From positions 60,159-124,158 of the forward strand of contig CANFUT010000009.1 of assembly GCA_947450325.1 (NCBI GenBank): a DNA stretch of 64,000 nucleotides. The letters run 5' to 3'. Position 1 is the first letter of the stretch; each line of letters begins with the position of its first letter. Shown one piece after another: positions 35,030 through 43,227 of this stretch. A program made the translations under genes and the position numbers. The notes beneath the pieces were generated by a model. The model saw nothing but the letters and a program-made list of their open reading frames with translations, did no database searches and was not told the origin of the DNA. Origin of the DNA: Flavobacteriia bacterium (GTDB taxonomy: Bacteria; Bacteroidota; Bacteroidia; Flavobacteriales_D; Crocinitomicaceae).

Positions 35030-35092
35030 GTATTAGATTTGATATAAATGAATTACTTTTGAAATGCGAATTAATCTTATAAATTGATAACC

Positions 35093-35494
35093 TTGGAAAA
35101 GCAAACAAAACACACACTCATCATCGCATTAATCCTGCTCATTTTTGGAATTGTTTTAGGCGCATTCGGTGCTCATGGACTGAAAGATTTAGTCAGTTCA
35201 GAAAAAATAAATTCGTTCGAAGTAGGCGTCAGATATCAAATGCTCAACGCGCTAGGACTTTTGGCTTTAGCGGCTTTGAAACCACAATTGAACTTTTCAA
35301 TCAAAAATGCGGTAGTTTTTATTTTACTAGGAGTCATTTGTTTTTCTTGTTCCATTTATGGCTTGACCTTTTTGCTCAAAGGCGATTCTTTAGGTAAAGT
35401 TTTGGGACCAATTACTCCAATTGGAGGTCTCTTAATGATTGTTGGTTGGTCTTTGATTTTGATCAAGATCTTGAAAATTCAGGTTAAAAATTAA
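35093..35494 (+). CDS. DUF423 family small membrane protein
   Basis: 133 residues from TTG at 35093 (MEKQTKHTL...); another TTG at 35084 is possible, and no in-frame ATG exists. Four hydrophobic helices, with the family motif GIVLGAFGAHGLKDL in the first and NALGLLAL, VFILLGVICFSCSIYGL and GGLLMIVGWSLILIKIL in the others, identify the DUF423 (YgdD-like) family. Function unknown. It is followed 10 bases later by the MBL-fold gene. Confidence 0.85.
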   Translation: MEKQTKHTLIIALILLIFGIVLGAFGAHGLKDLVSSEKINSFEVGVRYQMLNALGLLALAALKPQLNFSIKNAVVFILLGVICFSCSIYGLTFLLKGDSLGKVLGPITPIGGLLMIVGWSLILIKILKIQVKN

Positions 35495-35504
35495 TTCAAC
35501 GAAA

Positions 35505-36272
35505 GTGAAAATTACAATTCTCGGTTCCGGTACGTCTCAAGGCGTTCCTGTGATTGCATGTGATTGTTATGTTTGTAAATCAACTGAAGCAAAAGACAAT
35601 CGACTGCGATGTTCCATCTTGATTGAAGTTGGAGGAGAAAATTTTGTAATTGACGCTGGACCAGATTTTCGACAACAAATGTTGCGCGCGGATGTAAAAT
35701 CTTTGCGTGCAGTTTTTTTCACCCACGAACACAAAGACCACATTGCTGGTTTAGACGATGTGCGTGCTTTCAATTATAGAGAATCTCGCGACATGGAAAT
35801 TTTCTGCAGCAACGCGGTTGAAATTGCGCTAAAACGAGAGTTTCATTACGTTTTTTCTGGCGATAAATATCCAGGAATTCCTAGTTTGAATTTGAATATC
35901 ATTCAGAATGAGGAATTTCAATTGAACAATGGAGTCAAAGTTCTGCCCATTCAAGTCATGCATTACAAAATGCCAGTTTTTGGGTTTAGAATAGGTGATT
36001 TTACCTATATTACTGATGCCAAAACTATTTCAATAGAAGAACGCGACAAAGCACGTGGTTCAAAAATTTTGATCGTTAACGCGCTACATCAATCATCACA
36101 TATTTCGCACTTCAACCTGGAAGAAGCATTGGAATTTATTGCCGACGTGCAACCAGAAAAAGCCTATTTGACACACATTTCACATTTGTTCGGAACGCAT
36201 GATGAAATCGAAAAAATGCTACCAACCAATGTTTTTCCCGCATTTGATGGATTAACTTTCTCTTTGGATTGA
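35505..36272 (+). CDS. MBL-fold metallo-hydrolase (PhnP-like)
   Basis: 255 residues starting at GTG. KITILGSGTSQGVPVIACDC is the first strand; the metal-binding T-H-E-H-K-D-H motif follows (FFTHEHKDHIAG), with YITDAK and HISHLFGTH near the C-terminus providing further ligands. Two Cys in CDCYVCKS suggest the extra zinc site typical of PhnP-like enzymes (cyclic phosphodiesterases). The substrate here is unknown. Confidence 0.88.
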   Translation: MKITILGSGTSQGVPVIACDCYVCKSTEAKDNRLRCSILIEVGGENFVIDAGPDFRQQMLRADVKSLRAVFFTHEHKDHIAGLDDVRAFNYRESRDMEIFCSNAVEIALKREFHYVFSGDKYPGIPSLNLNIIQNEEFQLNNGVKVLPIQVMHYKMPVFGFRIGDFTYITDAKTISIEERDKARGSKILIVNALHQSSHISHFNLEEALEFIADVQPEKAYLTHISHLFGTHDEIEKMLPTNVFPAFDGLTFSLD

Positions 36273-36322
36273 TTAGTTCAAAGCTTTTTACAAGTTAAAA
36301 TCATATAATTTCCTTTTTTATT

Positions 36323-36330
36323 TACCTTTG
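36323..36330 (+). promoter_or_regulatory. -7 element of fabI
   Basis: TACCTTTG, full consensus, 16 bases before the ATG at 36347; no clear -33 TTG. Confidence 0.5.
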
Positions 36331-36346
36331 TCGAAAGCTAAAGATT

Positions 36347-37162
36347 ATGGCAAACGATTTATTAAAAGGAAAAAGAGGAATTATTACTGGTGCGTTGGAT
36401 GCAAATTCAATTGCTTGGAAAGTAGCTGAAAAAGCACACGAACAAGGTGCAGTATTTGTTTTGACGAACGCTCCAATCGCAATGCGTATGGGAGAAATCA
36501 ATGCGTTGGCCGAAAAAACAAATTCAAAAATCATTCCTGCAGATGCAACAAGTATCGAAGATTTAACAAAACTTTTTACTGAAGCGCAAGAGGTTTTGGG
36601 TGGTAAAATTGATTTTGTTTTGCATTCAATCGGAATGAGTGTCAATATTAGAAAAAACATCCCATATACTGAATCTAACTATGATTACTTCGCAAAAGGA
36701 ATCGATGTTTCTGCAATGTCTTTGCATAAAATGTTGGCTGTTGCCAAAAAAATGGACGCAATCAGCGAGTGGGGAAGTGTTGTTGCTTTAACATACATGG
36801 CAGCGCAAAGAACGTATCCTTTTTACACAGATATGGCTGACATCAAAGCGATGTTGGAGTCTATTGCAAGAAGTTTTGGATACCATTATGGTGTGGAGAA
36901 AAAAGTACGTATCAATACGGTTTCTCAATCTCCAACTAAAACAACTGCTGGAACAGGAATCAAAGGTTTCGGTGATTTCTATGATTTCGCAGATTCAATC
37001 GCGCCACTTGGAAACGCTTCAGCAGAAGATTGTGCAAACTACTGCGTAACACTTTTCTCTGATTTGACGAGAATGGTAACAATGCAAAATCTTTTCCACG
37101 ACGGAGGTTACTCATCAACAGGAGTAAGCAGTGAAATTCTATCTAAAATGGGCGAAGAATAA
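36347..37162 (+). CDS. fabI: enoyl-[acyl-carrier-protein] reductase (NADH)
   Basis: 271 residues. Start MANDLLKGKRGIITGALDANSIAW is the NADH-binding region of FabI, and the catalytic residues align as Tyr150, Tyr160 and Lys167 (YTDMADIK, Tyr-x6-Lys). It performs the last reduction of fatty-acid elongation. A terminator follows, so it is monocistronic. Confidence 0.94.
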   Translation: MANDLLKGKRGIITGALDANSIAWKVAEKAHEQGAVFVLTNAPIAMRMGEINALAEKTNSKIIPADATSIEDLTKLFTEAQEVLGGKIDFVLHSIGMSVNIRKNIPYTESNYDYFAKGIDVSAMSLHKMLAVAKKMDAISEWGSVVALTYMAAQRTYPFYTDMADIKAMLESIARSFGYHYGVEKKVRINTVSQSPTKTTAGTGIKGFGDFYDFADSIAPLGNASAEDCANYCVTLFSDLTRMVTMQNLFHDGGYSSTGVSSEILSKMGEE

Positions 37163-37181
37163 GCACTTTTAAATACTTTTT

Positions 37182-37213
37182 AAAAGGATGGACTTAGTTT
37201 AGTTCATCCTTTT
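37182..37213 (+). terminator. fabI terminator
   Basis: AAAAGGATGGACT (37182-37194) and AGTTCATCCTTTT form a stem with one G-T pair, followed by T-rich sequence. Confidence 0.8.
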
Positions 37214-37657
37214 TTTGTGTGTTTATTTTTGCAGATTGGGGTTTCTTGTGCAATATCGCTTTATCGGAATATTCCGATATTCAAATCAGAAGTAGTTTTT
37301 GAAATTCACTGTAAAATTTCAATTTTCCAAACTGAAGATTATCTTAATGTTCAATGTTCATCTCCGCATCGTCATATCGGAATATTCCGATATTCCATCA
37401 AGAAGTAAAATTTGAGTTCGAGCGTGAATCTTAGAAATTAGGAAATGTAATTTGGAGCTATTTCCCGCTATCCGCTATCCCGATAGCTATCGGGATAGCG
37501 GATAGGGGATTACCACAACTGTTTTCATTCCTCATGATTTCCAACTTTTTAACCTTCCATCAATCAAAACCACTTTCACAAACTTTCATTCCTTGATTTC
37601 TGAAAAACTAGCCCAATTTGTATTATATTTGAAATCTACTTAATTCAATATTCATAA
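37214..37657. repeat. fabI-RM spacer with two ATATCGG palindromes and a 34-bp perfect palindrome
   Basis: No gene is visible. Copy 4 of the dispersed family is at 37262-37279 (TATCGGAATATTCCGATA) and copy 5 at 37374-37393 (ATATCGGAATATTCCGATAT). A different perfect palindrome, ATCCGCTATCCCGATAG/CTATCGGGATAGCGGAT, spans 37470-37503. The spacer separates core fabI from the restriction-modification genes. Confidence 0.8.
37624..37631 (+). promoter_or_regulatory. -7 element candidate of the restriction-modification operon
   Basis: TATATTTG, a consensus match, 26 bases before the ATG at 37658; -33 not clear. Confidence 0.4.
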
Positions 37658-40600
37658 ATGGCACTATTTCAACAATCTGTTATCACAAAACACCTCAATG
37701 CGATAGATAAAAAACAACTTGAATCGAAGTGGATTGAATATTCAGCGCATTTTTTGAATTCAAGTATTCAGGCTCAAATTAGAAACCTAAAAGAAGAACA
37801 ATACCAAGGCGAATTTTTGGAAGATTTGTTTGTCAAAATATTGGGTTACACCAAAGCGCCGCAACCAAATCACAATTTAATTACCGAACAAAAAAACCAA
37901 ACCAATTCCAAAAAAGCGGATGGAGCAATATTAATAACAGATAGTAAAGGTTTTCAAACCGTTAGGGCCGTCATTGAATTAAAAGGAACTGATACAACAG
38001 ATTTAAGCAAAATTGAGACGCAAGCATTTGGTTATAAAAACAATCAACCAGAATGCGTGTATGTCATTACCTCAAACTTTGAGAAAATTCGTTTTTACAT
38101 CGAGAATGCAGTTGATTTTATAGAGTTTAATTTATTTACGCTTTCAAGAAAAGACTTCGATTTGCTGTATTGTTGTTTGGCTTATGAAAACATCAAAGCC
38201 AATTCTCCAAAGCATTTAAAAGACGAATCTGTTTCCAAAGAAAGTCAGATTACGAAGCAACTTTACAAAGACTATTCAGATTTTAAACGCGCTTTGTACA
38301 ACAATTTAGTGGAGAAAAATCCGCAAATTGACAAGCTGCTTTTATTCAAGAAAACACAGAAATTATTAGACCGTTTTTTGTTTGTTTTCTTTGCAGAAGA
38401 CAGACAATTGGTGCCAACAAATCTCATTCGAAGAATCAATCTGGAATGGGAGAATTTGAAAAAAGCACGCATACCGGTTTCATTGTATGACCGTTACAAA
38501 GTCTATTTTGAAGATTTAAACACAGGCGCAAAAGTGACTTTGCCCGCTTTTGGGAAAAAGACAGGCGATGCCATTACCGCTGAATTTGAAATTTTTGCCT
38601 ACAACGGCGGCTTGTTTTTGCCAGATGAGATTCTCGACAATGTGCAAATTGACGATGATATTCTACACAAGCATTCCATTATCTTAAGTGATTATGACTT
38701 CGACAGCGATGTGGACGTCAATATTTTAGGACATATTTTTGAAAATTCCTTGAATGAAATTGACGAAATCAAATCTGAAATTGAGGGAAATGTCATTGAC
38801 AAAACCAAAACCAAACGCAAAAAAGACGGCGTTTTTTACACGCCAAAATACATCACCAAATACATTGTAGAAAATACAGTGGGCAAACTCTGCGAAGAGA
38901 AAAAAGCAGAATTCGCCATCATTGACGAAGAATTTGCCAAAGGGCGCAAAAACCGCAACAAAACAACCATTCAAAAGTTGGACAGTTCCTTGCAAAGTTA
39001 CCGCGATTGGTTGCTCCAAATTACCATTTGCGACCCAGCTTGTGGCTCGGGTGCTTTTCTCAACCAAGCGTTGGAGTTTTTGATACAAGAACACAAATAC
39101 ATTGATGAGTTGCAAGCCCAATTATTTGGTTCTTCGATTGGTTTTCCTGGCGCGGAATTGCATATCTTGGAAAACAACATTTATGGCGTTGACTTGAACG
39201 ATGAATCGGTTGAAATTGCCAAACTTTCTTTGTGGTTGCGCACCGCCCAAAAAGGCAGAAAACTGAATTCACTCAACAACAACATCAAAGCAGGAAATTC
39301 TTTGATTGATGACCCAGCAGTGGCAGGTGACAAAGCGTTTTCTTGGGAGAAAGAATTTTCCGAGGTTTTTGTAAGTGGCGGTTTTGATGTGATTATTGGG
39401 AATCCGCCTTATGGAGCATCTTTCAATGAAAATGAAAAGAGATATATTGTGGATAGCTTTAAAAGCTATCAATATAAATTTGAATCATATTTGTATTTCT
39501 ATGAAATTGGCTTAAGGATTTTAAAGGTTAAAGGTCAATTAGGTTTTATTACACCAGAGTTATTTTTGAGATTAGAGAAGTCGGAAAATGTAAGAAAAAT
39601 GCTTTTTGATAAGTCTAAAATTCGAATATTAAAATTATGTGGAGAAGATGTTTTCCAGGATGTGAAGGTAAATAGTGTAGTTCTTGTTTTATCAAGTGAA
39701 GATGATTTTGACAAGAAAAAGACAACTTTTATAATTGAAAATGAGCAAGAAAAAAAAATCGATTACAGTTATGGCGAATGGAGCAAATCTGTGAACTTGA
39801 AAATTGAATTTGAATTTGATAATGATTCCAAAAAAATTATTCAGAAAATTACAAAATTATCAATTAAACTTGGGGATGTTGGTTCTTCAATACAAGGATT
39901 GACCCCATACGATAGTTATAGAGGTCACTCAAAAGAATTAATAAAAAATCGAGGATTTCATTTCAAAGAAAAAATTGATGAAACTTGTGGAATTTGGTTA
40001 GAAGGCAAACATTTAAATAGGTATTTTTTATCTGAAGGAAATGAATGGTTAAGATACGGTGATTGGTTGGCAGCACCTAGAGCACCAAACTTTTTCACTG
40101 GTAATAGAATACTATTTAGAGAAATTCCGGGAGCTAAAAAAAGAATACAGGCGTGCTATACAGACAAAACCTATTATTACGGTCATAGTATTACACCCTT
40201 TATTTTAAACGATAGAAATAACACCAAATATTTATTTTCAATTTTGGCAGTAATAAATAGTACTTTGATAAGTTATTATGCTTCTAATGTAATATCTAAT
40301 TTTTCTAAAAATACATTTCCTAAGCTGAATCCAAAAGATATCAAAGAACTTCCTTTACCAAAAGGACTAGATAAAGATGAAAAAATTTCAAAACTTACAA
40401 GTTTGATTCTTAAATTTCAAATTGAAATTAATATACTTTCACAAAAATTCTCCACCTATTTCTCCAAACAATACAAAATCGAAAAACTTTCTGGCAAACT
40501 AGAAAAATGGCATGAACTAGAATTTACAGATTTCATCAAAGAACTCAACAAAGCAATCAAAGCTGTTGGCGGTGTTCAACTTACCAAAAAAGACGAGTTT

Positions 40601-40747
40601 GAATGGATGGATTTATTCGAAGAAAACAAGAAAAAAGCGCTAGAACTGAAAGCAGAAATTGATAAAACCGACAAAGAAATAGACCAAATGGTGTATGCAT
40701 TGTATGGATTGACGGAGGAAGAGATTAAAATTGTGGAAGGAAATTGA
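37658..40747 (+). CDS. type IIG restriction-modification enzyme (fused endonuclease/methyltransferase)
   Basis: 1029 residues. The N-terminal ~350 residues contain a PD-(D/E)xK-like strand with Glu107 and Lys109 (VIELKGTD). The central N6-adenine methyltransferase of Eco57I type has motif I at Asp459 (DPACGSGAF), YGVDLNDESVEIAKLSLWLR, and motif IV at Asn582 (GNPPYG). The C-terminal part (about 600-930) is the target-recognition region, ending in a helical tail. One polypeptide thus would cut and modify. The recognition region (about 39.4-40.45 kb) is clearly more A/T-rich than the 38.5-39.4 kb methyltransferase region, as if swapped. Possible alternative: a PglX-like methyltransferase, but no BREX genes are present. 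Confidence 0.85.
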   Translation: MALFQQSVITKHLNAIDKKQLESKWIEYSAHFLNSSIQAQIRNLKEEQYQGEFLEDLFVKILGYTKAPQPNHNLITEQKNQTNSKKADGAILITDSKGFQTVRAVIELKGTDTTDLSKIETQAFGYKNNQPECVYVITSNFEKIRFYIENAVDFIEFNLFTLSRKDFDLLYCCLAYENIKANSPKHLKDESVSKESQITKQLYKDYSDFKRALYNNLVEKNPQIDKLLLFKKTQKLLDRFLFVFFAEDRQLVPTNLIRRINLEWENLKKARIPVSLYDRYKVYFEDLNTGAKVTLPAFGKKTGDAITAEFEIFAYNGGLFLPDEILDNVQIDDDILHKHSIILSDYDFDSDVDVNILGHIFENSLNEIDEIKSEIEGNVIDKTKTKRKKDGVFYTPKYITKYIVENTVGKLCEEKKAEFAIIDEEFAKGRKNRNKTTIQKLDSSLQSYRDWLLQITICDPACGSGAFLNQALEFLIQEHKYIDELQAQLFGSSIGFPGAELHILENNIYGVDLNDESVEIAKLSLWLRTAQKGRKLNSLNNNIKAGNSLIDDPAVAGDKAFSWEKEFSEVFVSGGFDVIIGNPPYGASFNENEKRYIVDSFKSYQYKFESYLYFYEIGLRILKVKGQLGFITPELFLRLEKSENVRKMLFDKSKIRILKLCGEDVFQDVKVNSVVLVLSSEDDFDKKKTTFIIENEQEKKIDYSYGEWSKSVNLKIEFEFDNDSKKIIQKITKLSIKLGDVGSSIQGLTPYDSYRGHSKELIKNRGFHFKEKIDETCGIWLEGKHLNRYFLSEGNEWLRYGDWLAAPRAPNFFTGNRILFREIPGAKKRIQACYTDKTYYYGHSITPFILNDRNNTKYLFSILAVINSTLISYYASNVISNFSKNTFPKLNPKDIKELPLPKGLDKDEKISKLTSLILKFQIEINILSQKFSTYFSKQYKIEKLSGKLEKWHELEFTDFIKELNKAIKAVGGVQLTKKDEFEWMDLFEENKKKALELKAEIDKTDKEIDQMVYALYGLTEEEIKIVEGN

Positions 40748-40748
40748 T

Positions 40749-41456
40749 ATGAGTAGTATAAATGATATTACAAAAATTCCAATTGTTGTTTTAGAAGCTT
40801 TGAAACAGTATATGGACGTGAAAGATAAAAAATTTATTCGTGTTGAACATGAAGAATACTATCTTTATTTAAAAGGAACAAACATAAATGAGTCGAGTTT
40901 TTTTGGAATAAAAATGCATGAGATAAAAAATAATTCTATCGCATTTCTTGTTTCAAATCAGCCAACATCTAAAATTCATCCTGATAAATCACAACAATGG
41001 TTGAATGAAGCAAGTTTGAAAGCTAATTTTTTAAATTGGACAAAATTACTTCAGACCTACGAGGAAATGAGTGAAATATATCAAACTACTGACAGGGAAA
41101 AACAGTTTACTGAAGAATTTTTTGCTGAATTTGAATTTGTAGATGAGCAAGAGGCCGAGAAAGGTTTCACTTCATTCCAAATAATAGAACTTGATAATCG
41201 TTTAGAGCAATTTAAATTAAAAATTCATGAAATAGGTGACAGATTTTCCCCTGAGATTTTGATTGAAATTCAAAATGAAATTGAAGTTACTCAAAACGGC
41301 TTAGTCCAAAATTCTAAAAAATGGTTTGCAAAGCAACTAGCTAGAATACAGGCTAAAATTATGAAGCAAGGTCCCAAATTATTAAAAGATACTAGTATTG
41401 AACTTCTAAAATCTGTTGCAGTAGATTACATAAAAGGAAGGCTTTTAGGGATGTGA
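40749..41456 (+). CDS. unknown protein cotranscribed with the type IIG enzyme
   Basis: 235 residues from the ATG at 40749, 1 base after the RM stop; a GTG at 40731 inside the RM gene is less likely because AAGGAAATTGAT sits before the ATG. I do not recognise a family. The N-terminal half is mixed alpha/beta (FIRVEHEEYYLYLKGTNINE, then NSIAFLVSNQPTSK). The middle is acidic (TEEFFAEFEFVDEQEAEK) and the C-terminal ~60 residues form a basic amphipathic helix region (KKWFAKQLARIQAKIMKQGP) ending YIKGRLLGM. No signal peptide. Its tight coupling suggests a role with the RM enzyme, either a helper or a second defence component. Confidence 0.7.
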   Translation: MSSINDITKIPIVVLEALKQYMDVKDKKFIRVEHEEYYLYLKGTNINESSFFGIKMHEIKNNSIAFLVSNQPTSKIHPDKSQQWLNEASLKANFLNWTKLLQTYEEMSEIYQTTDREKQFTEEFFAEFEFVDEQEAEKGFTSFQIIELDNRLEQFKLKIHEIGDRFSPEILIEIQNEIEVTQNGLVQNSKKWFAKQLARIQAKIMKQGPKLLKDTSIELLKSVAVDYIKGRLLGM

Positions 41457-41594
41457 AATAAAATCGGATAAAATTAGATTTTTCAAAATACAAAACGAAA
41501 TCACTGATTAAAAACAAGACTCAATTGCAACTTTTTCAACAAATTTTGTTATTAAATAAATCCCAAATCAAAAAATCATTTCGCAGAATCCGTT

Positions 41595-41602
41595 TATCTT
41601 TG
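41595..41602 (+). promoter_or_regulatory. -7 element of guaA
   Basis: TATCTTTG, full consensus, ending 4 bases before the guaA ATG at 41607. The transcript would start at or beside the start codon unless translation begins at the next ATG (41616). Confidence 0.5.
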
Positions 41603-41606
41603 CAAG

Positions 41607-43139
41607 ATGCAAGAAATGATATTGATACTGGATTTTGGATCGCAATACACACAGCTGATTGCGAGACGAGTAAGAGAACTAAATGTGTATTGTGAAATTC
41701 ATCCTTGGAACAAAATTCCAGCCTTGAATCAAAACATCAAAGGAGTAATCCTTTCAGGAAGTCCTTTTTCAACCAGAGATCCTCAGGCGCCAACACCAGA
41801 TTTATCTGAAATCAAAGGCAAATTGCCGCTGTTGGGAGTTTGTTTCGGTGCGCAATATTTGGCGAATAATTACGGTGGTGAAGTCTTGCCTTCAACCATT
41901 AGAGAATACGGAAGAGCCAATCTTTCAAGCGTTGATTCTACACACGAATTAACCAAAGGAATGACCGTAGGTTCTCAAGTTTGGATGTCGCATGGCGACA
42001 CTATCAAAAAAATCCCAGCAAACTATGAAATCATCGCAAGTACAAGCGATGTAGCGATTGCAGGTTACCACATTCAAGGCGAACAATCGTATGGAATTCA
42101 ATTCCATCCAGAAGTTTATCACTCGCTAGAAGGCGGTATTTTATTGAAAAATTTCATTGTAGATATTTGTAAATGCGACCAAAGTTGGACGCCAGATTCA
42201 TTCGTTGATTCGACAGTCGCTGACTTGAAAGCACAAATCGGAAACGACAAAGTGATTTTAGGTTTGTCGGGTGGCGTAGATTCTTCCGTTGCTGCGGTTT
42301 TGGTACACAAAGCGATTGGTGCCAATTTACATTGCATTTTTGTGGACAACGGATTGTTGCGCAAAGATGAATTCGCTTCGGTGTTGGCTTCTTACCAAGG
42401 AATGGGCTTGAACGTGAAAGGAGTAGATGCTTCACAAAAGTTCTATGCTGCCTTGGAAGGTTTGACTGATCCAGAACTGAAGAGAAAAGCCATCGGAAAA
42501 GTGTTTATCGATGTTTTTGACGAAGAATCAAAATTGGTAGAAGATGCCAAATGGTTGGGACAAGGAACGATTTATCCAGATGTGATTGAATCCGTTTCTG
42601 TCAACGGTGGACCTTCGCAAACCATCAAATCTCACCACAATGTGGGCGGTTTGCCAGATTACATGAAGCTGAAAGTGGTTGAACCTTTGCGTTTGTTGTT
42701 CAAAGATGAGGTTCGCCGCGTAGGAAAATCTTTGCATATTTCACCGAATATTTTGGAAAGACATCCTTTCCCTGGACCAGGATTGGGAATCAGAATTTTG
42801 GGCGAAGTGACGGCTGAAAAAGTGCGCATTTTGCAAGAAGTGGACAGCATTTTTATCAACGGTTTGAAAGAAGATGGTTTATACAACGATGTTTGGCAAG
42901 CGGGCGCGATTTTCCTTCCTGTGCAATCTGTTGGTGTGATGGGTGACGAGCGCACGTATGAAAATGCAGTAGCTTTGAGAGCAGTTTCTTCCACTGACGG
43001 AATGACTGCTGATTGGTGTCATTTGCCTTATGAATTCTTGGCTAAAATTTCAAATAAAATCATCAATCAGGTGAAAGGAATCAATCGTGTAACTTACGAT
43101 ATCAGCTCTAAACCGCCTGCAACAATCGAGTGGGAATAA
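41607..43139 (+). CDS. guaA: GMP synthase (glutamine-hydrolysing)
   Basis: 510 residues. Class I glutamine amidotransferase domain with the nucleophile Cys in [17 protein letters not shown], then the ATP pyrophosphatase P-loop [13 protein letters not shown] and the C-terminal dimerisation domain ([16 protein letters not shown]). It converts XMP to GMP. The possible start three codons downstream (41616, [13 protein letters not shown]) would leave the conserved N-terminus intact. Confidence 0.97.
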   Translation: MQEMILILDFGSQYTQLIARRVRELNVYCEIHPWNKIPALNQNIKGVILSGSPFSTRDPQAPTPDLSEIKGKLPLLGVCFGAQYLANNYGGEVLPSTIREYGRANLSSVDSTHELTKGMTVGSQVWMSHGDTIKKIPANYEIIASTSDVAIAGYHIQGEQSYGIQFHPEVYHSLEGGILLKNFIVDICKCDQSWTPDSFVDSTVADLKAQIGNDKVILGLSGGVDSSVAAVLVHKAIGANLHCIFVDNGLLRKDEFASVLASYQGMGLNVKGVDASQKFYAALEGLTDPELKRKAIGKVFIDVFDEESKLVEDAKWLGQGTIYPDVIESVSVNGGPSQTIKSHHNVGGLPDYMKLKVVEPLRLLFKDEVRRVGKSLHISPNILERHPFPGPGLGIRILGEVTAEKVRILQEVDSIFINGLKEDGLYNDVWQAGAIFLPVQSVGVMGDERTYENAVALRAVSSTDGMTADWCHLPYEFLAKISNKIINQVKGINRVTYDISSKPPATIEWE

Positions 43140-43227
43140 CATTGGCAGATTTTTTGAAGAACAAAATTCACGTTTTTCAAAATGGATGCGTTATTCATTG
43201 AATTAAATTATCGCTTAATTTCAAATT

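Noticed and set aside
37658..40747. RM enzyme as BREX PglX
   Set aside because: No brxA/B/C/L or pglZ genes in the window, and the N-terminal part has an endonuclease-like strand, which fits type IIG better.
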